A DNA stretch of 17,904 nt from Armatimonadota bacterium (GCA_016199605.1 JACQGJ010000693.1:1-17904); one strand, 5' to 3'. Shown: positions 8,944 through 17,680, numbered from the stretch's first letter. The notes: generated from the letters alone by a model not told the origin. Numbers and translations are program-made.

Positions 8944-8983
8944 TGGCTATCCCCTGACAGTGAGCAACTCACTGCCTTAGCCA
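8944..8983. repeat. Hairpin between convergent genes, possible terminator
   Basis: A perfect 7-bp inverted repeat, CAGTGAG-CAA-CTCACTG (8958-8974), is enclosed by a second perfect 6-bp pair, TGGCTA (8944-8949) and TAGCCA (8978-8983). It lies in the gap where the + strand and - strand gene sets converge, where a bidirectional terminator would be expected. There is no T-tract on either side, so intrinsic termination is unproven; it could instead be an mRNA 3'-end stabiliser or a protein-binding palindrome. Confidence 0.4.
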
Positions 8984-9022
8984 TCTGACAAGTCCCACAA
9001 TGACCAGATTCAACGTCAATGA

Positions 9023-9189
9023 TCAATTCCCTTTTGCTGGCACCCTCAGAATCCGGTCTACCTGCATTTCCTTCACCGCTTCGTTCTTGGCCGGGGCGAA
9101 CCATAGGTAGTCGCCCCCTTCGGGTACGAGGGTGGCGATTTTGATTGTCTGTCACTGCCCGAGCGCGTTGGGCAGCGTCCGGCTTGACC
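9023..9189 (-). pseudogene. Decayed copy of the 3' end of the DUF4838 gene
   Basis: This segment copies the last ~165 bases of the intact DUF4838 gene (9696 to about 9860), in the same orientation. Bases 9061-9140 match 9731-9810 at 75 of 80 positions. On the - strand it reads VPEGGDYLWFAPAKNEAVKE and ends VDRILRVPAKGN-stop, against VDRILIVPVKE-stop in the intact gene. It is broken by TGG changed to TGA in GQWQT, by two single-base insertions and by one missing codon, and it has no 5' portion. The upstream edge of the homology reaches the stop codon of the YgiT-type gene at 9193, so the two intervals abut. It is a remnant of a paralogue or a duplicated gene end. Confidence 0.8.
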
Positions 9190-9192
9190 GAA

Positions 9193-9450
9193 TCACGCCG
9201 GAACAGCGGCAGAAAGCTTGCCTTTATGCTGTCGGTTCCATTGCCCCAGGCGGAACAAAGAATCTGCCGCTTCGACCAAGGCTTGTGCGCCTCCGGGTTC
9301 GAAATAGACTTCGCCGCACTGCTGGCAGACCAGAGCGCGGATACCGGAAACCGATACCGTCATTCCCTCTCGCTCGAACTCGCGTGACAGGGTCTGATAG
9401 GCCACCTGGCCGCCGCAATCCGAGCAGGGAGAACCCATCATGTCACTCAT
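9193..9450 (-). CDS. YgiT-type zinc-finger protein (antitoxin-like, MqsA N-terminal family)
   Basis: An 85-residue protein with two CxxC pairs, CSDC (9-12) and CQQC (42-45), followed by GEVYFEPG. This is the layout of YgiT-type zinc-finger proteins, which resemble the zinc-binding half of the MqsA antitoxin. In many bacteria and archaea such genes follow a DUF4258 gene as the second gene of a presumed toxin-antitoxin pair. Here the preceding DUF4258-like gene survives only as a 36-residue stub whose stop overlaps this start by 8 bases. Starts at ATG 9450 or at the ATGs four codons later are all possible. Zinc binding is well supported by the motifs; the antitoxin role is inferred from family and context. 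A helix-turn-helix half like that of full MqsA is absent. The stop is immediately followed by the decayed DUF4838 tail. Confidence 0.8.
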   Translation of the reverse strand: MSDMMGSPCSDCGGQVAYQTLSREFEREGMTVSVSGIRALVCQQCGEVYFEPGGAQALVEAADSLFRLGQWNRQHKGKLSAAVPA

Positions 9451-9553
9451 TTTCGATCATGTGTCGCGCAGCGTGCAACCGGACGCGATATCGACCCGCG
9501 TCAACCAACTGCTGGAGCCGTTGAGCGACATCCTGTCCGCCCTTGTTACTCAC
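9443..9553 (-). pseudogene. Truncated DUF4258-like toxin stub
   Basis: A 36-codon frame too short for routine gene calling. It starts at GTG 9553, with GGAG at 9565-9562 and 8-base spacing, and stops at TGA 9445-9443. It reads VAQRLQQLVDAGRYRVRLHA then ARHMIENE-stop. The segment LVDAGRYRVRLHAARHMIE matches the usual N-terminal beginning of DUF4258 proteins (RYRxxxHAxxRMxE). Family members are about 80-100 residues, so most of the fold, including the downstream beta-strands, is missing. The stop overlaps the start of the YgiT-type gene by 8 bases, the tight coupling typical of intact pairs. A deletion inside the toxin gene that preserved the gene junction is the simplest explanation. The family match is from memory of the motif. 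Confidence 0.6.
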
Positions 9554-9695
9554 GAGTCACGCTCCATGTATCTGAATTCGAGGCTCGTGCGGAACTGTCC
9601 CGCTTGCAGGCGCGATTATGATCCACTGTCTGCTGATATGCAACTCAGTTCTATCCGCCTCCGAGCGGCACTCCGCCCCCATCTGTGAGTGCTCG

Positions 9696-12644
9696 CTACT
9701 CTTTCACCGGCACGATCAGGATTCGGTCCACCTGCATTTCCTTCACCGCTTCGTTCTTCGCCGGGGCGAACCATAGGTAATCACCCGCTTCGGGGACGAG
9801 GGTGGCGATTCGGATGGTCTGCCACTGGCCGGGTTTGTTGGCGGCGTCAGCAAGCTGTCCTCCGCCTCGTCCAAGTTTGCTCTCTTGGTTATAGATGCCG
9901 TAGGTCATACCCACTCCGTCCACCTTGTCCCGGTTGCCGAGGACGCGAACCACCGCCAGTATGTCATACTTCCGGTTCGGCTCAAACAGGCTGATGGGAT
10001 AGAGCCACTGCAACGCCCACTCGTTGGTGAAGCCGATGATGTAGGAGACCTGTCCGTCTGATGCCGTCGGATCGAAGCGGCGGCCGGAAAGCTCACCTTC
10101 CCGGTAGCATCCGAGCGACGAGTCCTGCGCCTCGATGACTCCCGGGGCAGACCGCTTGACGCCGCCCGATTCATTGGCGCAAGTCACGGTGATTTTCCAT
10201 TCTGTGAAATCATTGGATTTGAGGGTTGGCACTTCAAACGTGGCGGCGACGCTGACTAATCCGTCTGGTCCGGGCCCAACACTGAGGGCCGCGAGCGGTC
10301 CACTCGCCGCGAGAGTGACTGCCCCGCCTTCCGCTACCTTCAACGTTACGGGCTGACCGGCGATTTCCGCGGCGGTTGCTGTTACGGTCCCCAACGATTC
10401 CGGAATCAGAGGGGGCACCGTCTTCTCACCAAACGCCCCGATCACTTTTACTTCGCCTGCGAGGGCAACGAGCAATCTGGCGGTCGCCTGCAACGGCTGA
10501 TCCTGCTTCGTGTTGGTCACTTTGCTGGATAGAGCAATTCCGTCAGCAGCAGGAGCGATGGAGCGGGTGATCTTGAAACCATTCGGCAGGTCCGCCGTGT
10601 AGCTTCCGGTCTGCGTGTCGCGAGCAAACCGCTCATTTGTGCCGAGATTCTTGTAGAACGTCTCCGAGTAGGCCGCGACACCTGTTGACTGCGCAGTGTT
10701 CGGTGAGAAGACGAGGCGGTCGAGTTTTGAGGTTGAATCACGCACCGCAAGCAAGCGACACCCCATGTCGGGAGCGACGGCTGCAAACAAGTGATCTCCC
10801 TTCACCCAGACAACATCGGCACCGGTCAAACCGAGACCGACCTTGCCATAGAACTCGTCCACCTGCGGAGGGTTCACACCGTGCCCGCCTTCGCTGAGAC
10901 ATTTCAGCCCCACGGCCTTGGCCGTCTCAAAAAATCGGTTGGAGGCATCGGACACCGACTTTGGGACTTCGGGCGCGAATCGCGTTTCCGTCAGTTTCCA
11001 CGTCCCCTGCGACTTGCCCATGCTCTTGCAGAGCACGACATAGTCAATCGGCATCCGCGCCTGACGGACTCGCAACAGCAACTCCTTGTCACCCTTGACC
11101 GCTGCCTCGGCTTTCTCGAAAAGCGCCTGCGATTGGGCGATCAAGTCATCGGTGAAGATCGGCGCGTCGGGGGTGAACCAGCAGGGCACATTCACGTCTT
11201 TCTCAGCCACGGACTTCTCGAGCATCCGCTGGTATTCCTCGATGGGTTTGGCGGCCGGACCGTAGACGCCGTTGAGGAAATCCCTGCGCACGGCGTCACC
11301 GTCCACGTTGGGATTCCAGAGTTGCTTCGCAAGCATGTAGTTCCGCAGCTCGTTGTTCTCGCCGCAGCCTCCAGGGCCGTAGTTGCCTTCCTCGAAGATT
11401 CCCTTCACTCCATTCTCATAGAAGAAGCGAACGTTCGCCCCGAGGTGTTTGAGGTTCGGGAAGGGAACCATATAATGAGAAAACGAGGTGATGTAATCCC
11501 AGATGTAGAGGCGATTGCAGAGCTTGTGCCAGCCGCGGATGTCGTCGGCGAAGGACTGGTTGCGCTTGCCGGTTTCCAGCGGCTGCCCGAAATCACACTC
11601 GATGCTGCACAGGCGGACGATTACGTTGGGTCGCGGTCGGATCGTCTTCGGCGGTTTGCGGGTATATTGATAGGCCAGCGTGTCAATCGCCACGTCGGGG
11701 TACTCCTTTTCCACACCTTCAGCCACCTGATTCACGAAGGTGATGAGCGATCCCGCCGGGCTTCCTTCCGCGTCGTCAATCGCCTTGCAGTTGGCGCACT
11801 GGCAGTTGCCGTGCCAGTCGTTCTGCGAGACGCTGACAATCGCGACGTCGGGATTCCTTTGGATGACCTCTTTGACTTTCTGCACCACAAGATTGACGAC
11901 ATCGGGATTGGTGAGACACAACTGCGCGTTGTCTGCGGTTCGCTTGCCGCCGATCTCGGAGAAGTATTCGGGATGGTCTTTGAAGTAGACGCTGGGGGGA
12001 ATCATCATCGGCTGATAGAAGGAATGGACGAAGGGATCGTAGATGACCTTGCCGCCATGCTCTTCGGTGAGACTCGCCGACGCGCTGTTGCAGCGGTTAC
12101 GCGAAGCCCAGTCGGCGTCGAAGCCGTCGGTGTTGAAAGGTTCGCGATACTCCATCGCGGGAACCTGGGTCTCGTTCAGGTTGGGGATGGTGATGGTATC
12201 CGGCTTCGGGATCCTGCTGACCTTAGACGTATACCAGCGGCAGCCGAGCTTCTCCTCGAGAAAAGCATACACGCCATACATTGTTCCCCGCGGCCGACCT
12301 CCGGCAATGATGAGGCAGTTGCCTTTGGTCTGAATCAGGAATCCCTCCTTGCCCAGCTTCTTCCAGTCAGGAGTGACCCCCAACTTGGCAAGGTGCGCGT
12401 TGTTGCCGAGCAGGATCGCCTTCGGGGGCAGCGCGGTGGTGTCGTCCTGAATCGCGAACTGCGCGCCTCCGATCTGCTGTAGAAACGACGCGAGTTCGGC
12501 CGCGGCGCGTTTCTCCGAAGGAATGGCGTCCTTTGGAGTGACGATGACGTAGTCGGTCGCGCCCTTGGAGGAGAGAATCAATGGTTTCGCGGACACTGTT
12601 GATGCGAATGACAGCGCCGCCACAAGGAGAGTCAGACGTTGCAT
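9696..12644 (-). CDS. Secreted DUF4838 glycoside-hydrolase-like protein
   Basis: A 982-residue protein from ATG 12644, which gives a clear signal peptide (MQRLTLLVAALSFASTVSA). The frame is open 11 codons further upstream, but that would bury the signal. A GGA-containing purine tract (AAAGGA) lies about 12 bases before the start. Residues ~25-160 look like the alpha/beta N-terminal domain found in front of GH20 and GH67 catalytic domains (PSEKRAAAELASFLQQIGG). Residues ~165-440 are the DUF4838 domain, with QNDWHGNCQCANC at 274-286 as its hallmark. A helical region follows, then a mutarotase-like beta-sandwich (~600-830), then a C-terminal jelly-roll resembling a carbohydrate-binding module (~840-982, ending ILIVPVKE). 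DUF4838 proteins are thought to be glycan-active, but I know of no defined substrate. The 3' tail is duplicated at 9023-9189. Confidence 0.88.
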   Translation of the reverse strand: MQRLTLLVAALSFASTVSAKPLILSSKGATDYVIVTPKDAIPSEKRAAAELASFLQQIGGAQFAIQDDTTALPPKAILLGNNAHLAKLGVTPDWKKLGKEGFLIQTKGNCLIIAGGRPRGTMYGVYAFLEEKLGCRWYTSKVSRIPKPDTITIPNLNETQVPAMEYREPFNTDGFDADWASRNRCNSASASLTEEHGGKVIYDPFVHSFYQPMMIPPSVYFKDHPEYFSEIGGKRTADNAQLCLTNPDVVNLVVQKVKEVIQRNPDVAIVSVSQNDWHGNCQCANCKAIDDAEGSPAGSLITFVNQVAEGVEKEYPDVAIDTLAYQYTRKPPKTIRPRPNVIVRLCSIECDFGQPLETGKRNQSFADDIRGWHKLCNRLYIWDYITSFSHYMVPFPNLKHLGANVRFFYENGVKGIFEEGNYGPGGCGENNELRNYMLAKQLWNPNVDGDAVRRDFLNGVYGPAAKPIEEYQRMLEKSVAEKDVNVPCWFTPDAPIFTDDLIAQSQALFEKAEAAVKGDKELLLRVRQARMPIDYVVLCKSMGKSQGTWKLTETRFAPEVPKSVSDASNRFFETAKAVGLKCLSEGGHGVNPPQVDEFYGKVGLGLTGADVVWVKGDHLFAAVAPDMGCRLLAVRDSTSKLDRLVFSPNTAQSTGVAAYSETFYKNLGTNERFARDTQTGSYTADLPNGFKITRSIAPAADGIALSSKVTNTKQDQPLQATARLLVALAGEVKVIGAFGEKTVPPLIPESLGTVTATAAEIAGQPVTLKVAEGGAVTLAASGPLAALSVGPGPDGLVSVAATFEVPTLKSNDFTEWKITVTCANESGGVKRSAPGVIEAQDSSLGCYREGELSGRRFDPTASDGQVSYIIGFTNEWALQWLYPISLFEPNRKYDILAVVRVLGNRDKVDGVGMTYGIYNQESKLGRGGGQLADAANKPGQWQTIRIATLVPEAGDYLWFAPAKNEAVKEMQVDRILIVPVKE

Positions 12645-12783
12645 ATTGAAGTCATTTCCTTTCTCTGGAAGCCACACTTATTGGCGTGACTCTGGAGTCC
12701 GAATGGTATCACGCTATCGGGAGATCATCCAAATGAAATCTTGGCGTATGCAGTTTGCCTGCGGGGCCAGGGGACGCGAGAGA

Positions 12784-12955
12784 TCAACTCTCTCTGTCCT
12801 CCTCGACATACCCATACGCCCTGGCTATCGCCTGGCGAGGGTCGAACCTCTCTTCAACCGGGCCGAGCTGCTTTTCCAGCTCGCACGGCGGCCCACAAGT
12901 GTCGAGGTTCTCGCCGCGGGCAAAGCCCTCTGCTAACTCCACATAGTGGAGGAAG
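12784..12955 (-). pseudogene. Decayed copy of the 3' end of the URO-D family gene
   Basis: On the - strand this reads LHYVELAEGFARGENLDT, continues through PPCELEKQLGPVEERFDPRQ and ends AIARAYGYVEEDRES-stop. It matches the last ~55 residues of the URO-D family protein that leaves the window on the right (17681-17904) at roughly 80 percent identity. The DNA shares a 35-base exact match, beginning CATACGCCCTGG and ending GGGTCGAAC. Frame is kept to about 12955; beyond that, up to about 13012, faint similarity with indels and stops may continue. There is no start, so this is a remnant. It lies just downstream of the giant hydrolase gene and upstream of the DUF4838 gene. A 7-bp inverted repeat (12971-12977 with 12995-13001) lies just beyond it, next to the stop of the hydrolase gene. 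Confidence 0.85.
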
Positions 12956-13044
12956 GTCGGAGTACACGATCATCCCCAACTTCCCACTCGCGGCGGGGAT
13001 GGACTCGCAATGTGCTACTTCTATGGTTGGTGACATGGAATCTC

Positions 13045-16000
13045 CTATTGCATTTGGTCAATGACCAGATTTCTAAAATCGTGCCTATCAATATCAAGCG
13101 AAACGGTGTTTCCATCGAGCTTGATTTCCCTTCCGGTTTCCGCGTCTGTAACCCTGAGATGATTTATGTTCCACCGGCTGAAATCAAGCTTCGCCTGAAC
13201 CGTCTGTTTGGATCTATCGAGGTTGGAGACATATAGCAGCGCGCCTTTGCCGGGACGGACAAAGAAACTTGCTTTCACGGAGACAGGCAAACCGGACACG
13301 GCCTGATTGTTCCCCTTCTGCCAATAACCGAAGAACCGGGAATCGTTTTCCGATATGCCGAACTTGTTTTCCGTTTCTCGAAATTTCGCAACAAGCTCCT
13401 GCATGCAATATGGATTCCAGATATTGAAATCAAAAAGCTTCAAAGCTGCCAGCAGGGCACGGTTGTTTGCGAGGGTCGGATTGTCCATTGCCTGGGTAAT
13501 CCACATGGTATTGATGCCCCACGCGCCAGCACCGATATACTCAAGCGCCGGCAAAGTCCAGTAGTCAATAAAATCCTGGTTCTTGGTTCCGCGTTCGCCA
13601 CGAAGATCAATGTCAGCGAATGAGTATAACGGTGGTATCAGTATCCCGCTGTTGTGAACCAGAAGGTTCGGGAACGGCCTGTCATGTTTTTGCAGGATGG
13701 CCTGAACTCTCTTATCCAGCTCTCTCATTGCATAGAATTGTGATCCTGCTTGGACTGTCCCGTCTTCCAGCCGGTAACCGCAGTTCTTATGGAAAACATC
13801 CTGGCAAGGGTGTGAATAATTCTCATCCCAGTAGATTCCCCTGAGTCGTGGGTTGTTCTTTATGAGTTGATCTATTCTGAATGCCCGATAATCAACTGCT
13901 TCCGAATAAAGGCAGCACGCCGGACCAACGTAATCATCAGGATTCACTCCGTATTTCTTTGTCGGCATAGTGGCGCGATTGTTATACGATGACTCCGGTA
14001 TCCTTTGCCATTCGTTATGGAAATACCGCACCACCGGGTCGCCCAGTGTTAGGTTGGCTTTGGTTACATAAAACAGAACCGGCCTCTCTCCGTTCTGATC
14101 GATGGCGGCGAGGTACTTGCCCAGCAGGAAATTGTCCTTGACGGTCAACCCTCCGCAGTAACCTTCGATGAAAGAAGATTCGCCAAAGCCCATCACCGAC
14201 CAGTTGAGATAGTTGAAGCCGGTCTTCCTGGGACGGACTGGCGTAGCGGCCAACGCGAAGCTGATTCGTCCCGCGTTGGACGGCTTCAGCGGCCTAGAAA
14301 CAAGATGTATCTTCACTTTGGAGGAAATACCCTCGCGGGCTATTTCATAGGAAGGCCGCGCCGAATCCCTTCGCCAGCCCCGGTCGTTGTCCGCAAACCA
14401 GCACATCCCACATCGTGTATTTCCAAAAGTGAGATAGGGAAGAAAGTCGCCCTGAATCGTTGGGTTGGAGATATGACGGCTGGTCCAGATGGTCCCGTTT
14501 CCTTTTGGAAAGTAAAGGCTGTTGTGCATTCTGGCTCCCTTGGGAATATACATGTAATCCGGGGTCCATACCGGCACAGAGCTGTCGATATACTCCCCTT
14601 CTTCGGGATGACGGCACATCGATAACTCCGCCAAAGAACCGTTGGGAGCGGTAAAGTACTTGAGATTTCTGAAAGGGATTTCAAAATGCAGGTTGGGAAT
14701 AGACGCTCCCCTTTTCGGCGCCAGGTCAAAATCATAGAATATCGTGCCGTCGTATTCCAGCTTGCAGCGCGCGATGATCCTGAAGTTCTCAAAGACGGTC
14801 TCACCGGTGAATGACGCGCTTTGGTCGGAGAACTCAGTGAGCTTGAAGACCCCGTTCTTGCCGTATCTTACCGAACTCCCATCCATCCATGCGAACGCGA
14901 TGGGGGCCGCCAAGACTTTCTCATCCTGGCTCATTATCTGCTCGGGAAGTCCTGATCCGGCAAAAGTGTATTTCCGTCCCCAGCAGGACATCGTCCGGCC
15001 GCTCTTGGAGAGGGGGATGAAGGGCCGGTTAATCGTCTTGCCTTTCCCGCAGTCGTTGTTCAGCCAGGCGAACTTTCGCACAACAACGTCGTCTGCGATG
15101 TATCCCAGGCAGTTGCCACCCCCATCGAGCGCGACGGCGGAAACCAGATAGGTCCCTTCTCCGGACGGAGCGAAGTTCACCATCGCCTGCCCCTTCTTGT
15201 CCTCTGATATCTCAATCCTATCCGTGGATGTCTTCTGTATCAGAATGCCGTTCCGCTTCACGGTTACCTCAACCTTCGCTACCTTCTCGATTTGCGATGC
15301 CGCTAAAACGACGCCAATTTTGTTCTGAGTCGGGTAGTAGGCAATCTTGTTACCGGTTGTTTCCTGCTCCAACAAGGCGGACGCCTCATAGTTCATTCGA
15401 TGCGCCACAATCGCCGTCTTGTCCGCGCCGTTCTCCGCGGTCAGTCCTATTTCTCCGAATTCGCCGGGATTCTTGCCGGTATTGAAGTATGCGGTCTCTT
15501 GCGCTGACGGTGGCAAGGTCACTTCGCGCTTTTCATTCTTGGTGACTTTCTCCGCATCGGCGGAGAATGATATCTCGCAACTCTGTTTCTGAGCGCCGTT
15601 ATTGGATACTCTGGCGAAGAGATTGAGGTTGTCCTCTCCAATCGCCCCGATGCTTCCCCAGAAGACAGATGGAGTGTATTTGTCCGTGCGGACCAGAACC
15701 ATCTTGTCATAGTCAAAATACCCGTGGCCGGTCAGATTGGAGAACTCATCCGGGTTCTTGAGATTCTTGCAGAGGTTAAGACCAAATTCCTTGCCGGGCT
15801 GCAAACCGATTTCGGCCAAGGGAAAAGCAATCTCGACCGTCCATACATTATCCCGGCACTTCGATGCGACCTTAAGCCCTTCGCAGATCCAATCCTTGCT
15901 CGCAGCCATTCGCACGCCGTTGTTGTAACGCGCGTCATAGACCGCTCCGAGGGCGTTGATGATAAATTGGTACGCGACAGGAGGAGTCTTCTGGCCGGGA

Positions 16001-17490
16001 CTGGGATTGATATGAATCTCGTAGGAATCGTCTTCCCAGACGTTACCATCACGTTCGCGGACTTGCTGCTTCAACGCTCCCGCAAATGGCGTCCGCAGAC
16101 AGATCAGTAGGTTCGCGCCATCGGCGCTCAGGTAATATTCGGCCTGGCGTTTCACCAGGTTCCCACCCTCGTCCACAAAGCCGATGTTTGCGCCGGAGGC
16201 GTTGCTCCATTCCTGCTCCGAAAAATCGCCGTCAATGACGACTTTGTCTGAGGAAACGGGAACGGCGTAGATGATCGGCGAGTATTGCCGCGTCGCTTCC
16301 GAAAGCTCGGACTGAACGTTGTCGATCACGACGTCCTTGCCGATAATCTCAAGCGAAGCGCCGGTGGGCAAGGGGCCGCCCGACGTTGACGGAACAACCG
16401 CCTTCGCGGTGTATCTGCGCCATTCAGCTCCGGTACTCGTGTTGATGATCTCCATGTCATGGATCACATACCTGCTGTTCGTTGGACCCGTGTATTCCCG
16501 CAACCGGACAACGACATTCCCGCCATGCCCCCGCGCCATCAGCGACACCTGGAATCTCTTGTCCTTCACGTTGTCGTAGACATATTGCGAGACCAGTCGT
16601 CCGTTCAGGAGCAGGCTGTACTTCCCGAAAGACGCATCACCGGAGTCATCCCGACTGTTGATGATTCGGCATAGCCTCCCTTTTTCGTCTGGACGGTCTT
16701 CGATCCCCCATCTTTCCGGAATGAACTTGCCGGCCACGTCCCAGGTCTTCGGGACACTGTCCATGACAGTCCAGTTTTCAAAACCACCGTTCAGGATATC
16801 ATTGGGGTTGCCTTGCCCGGACAGACTTGCGGCCGGCTCGGCTCTTGTTTCCACCGGTGGTTGAGCGGCTTTCTTTTGCTTCAGTTCGTTCTCTTTCAGC
16901 TCCTCCGCTGTCAATTCCGTGATGTCCAGCGAGGCGTCATCCACGTCAATCTTGCCGCGGGCTGAGATATTGAACATCAGCGCGTTGTCGTCTCTCTTCG
17001 GGAGATAACTGAAGGAAATTTCTTTCCATTCTCCCGGGCTCTTGACCGGAAGAAAATCCGTGGCCTGATCCGCGTGCGGCGGGATCCATTTGCCGCTCTT
17101 GTCATAGCGCTGAACACCGACGGCGGTCTCTCCTTCGCCGCGGACCCATAGTTTCAGCGTGTGTTTGGTGCCATGATTGGCCGGGTATCGGAACACGTCG
17201 AAGACGATCATGAAATCATTCTGTAGGCCCGGCCCTTTCTCAAACTCCAGTCTGAGAAACCGTTCGCCCGTGCGCGCCTGGTCTCTTGCCGCGATGACTT
17301 CCGCCTTGCCAGGATACCCTCCATTGATCGCCCATAGATCTCCGTTCCATACTTTCAGTCCGCCGATAGGACTGTTTTCAAAGCCCGGGTCTCTCAGAAT
17401 GTTTTCACCGTTTGCGGACAGAACCGTCCACCCGGTCAATCCGATGAGCATGCCGGTGACAATGAGTTTCAAGAAGCGGTGATTGTGCAT
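13045..17490 (-). CDS. Giant secreted multi-module glycoside hydrolase (GH123-like / DUF6067-like)
   Basis: A 1481-residue protein from ATG 17490, chosen because it begins a typical signal peptide (MHNHRFLKLIVTG...VLSA, cleavage near 26); the frame is open 40 codons further upstream without such a feature. Modules in order: a CBM4-like jelly-roll (~30-195, ILRDPGFENS), a Lys/Glu/Pro linker, a second CBM4-like module (~230-405, LNGGFENW), a CBM9-like module (~410-620, KVVIDGDFSEQEW and VWEDDSYEIHINP), Ig-like strands, a beta-rich domain resembling the GH123 N-terminal/DUF6067 region (~850-1050), a TIM-barrel-like catalytic region with GIYWDENYSHPC carrying an adjacent Asp1222-Glu1223 pair, and a C-terminal beta domain. 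GH123 enzymes use an adjacent Asp-Glu pair to cleave N-acetylgalactosaminides by substrate-assisted catalysis, so the dyad fits, but the substrate is inference. The product should be secreted. Copies of the URO-D gene tail flank this gene. Confidence 0.88.
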   Translation of the reverse strand: MHNHRFLKLIVTGMLIGLTGWTVLSANGENILRDPGFENSPIGGLKVWNGDLWAINGGYPGKAEVIAARDQARTGERFLRLEFEKGPGLQNDFMIVFDVFRYPANHGTKHTLKLWVRGEGETAVGVQRYDKSGKWIPPHADQATDFLPVKSPGEWKEISFSYLPKRDDNALMFNISARGKIDVDDASLDITELTAEELKENELKQKKAAQPPVETRAEPAASLSGQGNPNDILNGGFENWTVMDSVPKTWDVAGKFIPERWGIEDRPDEKGRLCRIINSRDDSGDASFGKYSLLLNGRLVSQYVYDNVKDKRFQVSLMARGHGGNVVVRLREYTGPTNSRYVIHDMEIINTSTGAEWRRYTAKAVVPSTSGGPLPTGASLEIIGKDVVIDNVQSELSEATRQYSPIIYAVPVSSDKVVIDGDFSEQEWSNASGANIGFVDEGGNLVKRQAEYYLSADGANLLICLRTPFAGALKQQVRERDGNVWEDDSYEIHINPSPGQKTPPVAYQFIINALGAVYDARYNNGVRMAASKDWICEGLKVASKCRDNVWTVEIAFPLAEIGLQPGKEFGLNLCKNLKNPDEFSNLTGHGYFDYDKMVLVRTDKYTPSVFWGSIGAIGEDNLNLFARVSNNGAQKQSCEISFSADAEKVTKNEKREVTLPPSAQETAYFNTGKNPGEFGEIGLTAENGADKTAIVAHRMNYEASALLEQETTGNKIAYYPTQNKIGVVLAASQIEKVAKVEVTVKRNGILIQKTSTDRIEISEDKKGQAMVNFAPSGEGTYLVSAVALDGGGNCLGYIADDVVVRKFAWLNNDCGKGKTINRPFIPLSKSGRTMSCWGRKYTFAGSGLPEQIMSQDEKVLAAPIAFAWMDGSSVRYGKNGVFKLTEFSDQSASFTGETVFENFRIIARCKLEYDGTIFYDFDLAPKRGASIPNLHFEIPFRNLKYFTAPNGSLAELSMCRHPEEGEYIDSSVPVWTPDYMYIPKGARMHNSLYFPKGNGTIWTSRHISNPTIQGDFLPYLTFGNTRCGMCWFADNDRGWRRDSARPSYEIAREGISSKVKIHLVSRPLKPSNAGRISFALAATPVRPRKTGFNYLNWSVMGFGESSFIEGYCGGLTVKDNFLLGKYLAAIDQNGERPVLFYVTKANLTLGDPVVRYFHNEWQRIPESSYNNRATMPTKKYGVNPDDYVGPACCLYSEAVDYRAFRIDQLIKNNPRLRGIYWDENYSHPCQDVFHKNCGYRLEDGTVQAGSQFYAMRELDKRVQAILQKHDRPFPNLLVHNSGILIPPLYSFADIDLRGERGTKNQDFIDYWTLPALEYIGAGAWGINTMWITQAMDNPTLANNRALLAALKLFDFNIWNPYCMQELVAKFRETENKFGISENDSRFFGYWQKGNNQAVSGLPVSVKASFFVRPGKGALLYVSNLDRSKQTVQAKLDFSRWNINHLRVTDAETGREIKLDGNTVSLDIDRHDFRNLVIDQMQ

Positions 17491-17680
17491 GGCAATTTTT
17501 CTTCTTCTGTAGTTGATTGAACGACTCCCCATAAGACTGATTAATGAATGCGGATGCAAACAAGATGAATCATTGGGAAGACACACCTCGGACTTCAGGC
17601 ATGGACACAATCACCTGCATGGAACACGTTCTGCAGCGGCTGTACTCGGGCCCGATTCCACGGTCTAAGGAAGAAACAGG

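Noticed and set aside
8937..9155. A 72-codon - strand frame across the DUF4838 remnant.
   Set aside because: It is out of frame with the DUF4838 homology, and its translation has no family signal; the remnant explains the sequence better.
9440..9688. An 82-codon + strand frame overlapping the toxin stub and the YgiT start.
   Set aside because: It lies antisense to a - strand stub with a ribosome binding site and family motif, and has no recognisable domain. Its single CPAC pair is likely chance.
10791..12482. A 563-codon open frame on the + strand, opposite the DUF4838 gene.
   Set aside because: It is the antisense shadow of a well-supported gene with signal peptide and DUF4838 motifs. Its translation is Arg/His/Val-rich with no recognisable domain, as expected from GC-rich antisense.
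12678..12783. A possible promoter for the DUF4838 gene on the - strand (TTGGAT and TACCAT about 18 bases apart).
   Set aside because: The match to a sigma-70 consensus is weak, especially the -10 box, and the lineage is unknown, so I do not annotate it.
8998..13069. A 13-base match, CAATGACCAGATT, near both decayed tails (about 8998-9010 and 13060-13070).
   Set aside because: At 13060 it is part of the coding end of the hydrolase gene and the match is short and unextended; probably chance, not an insertion target.
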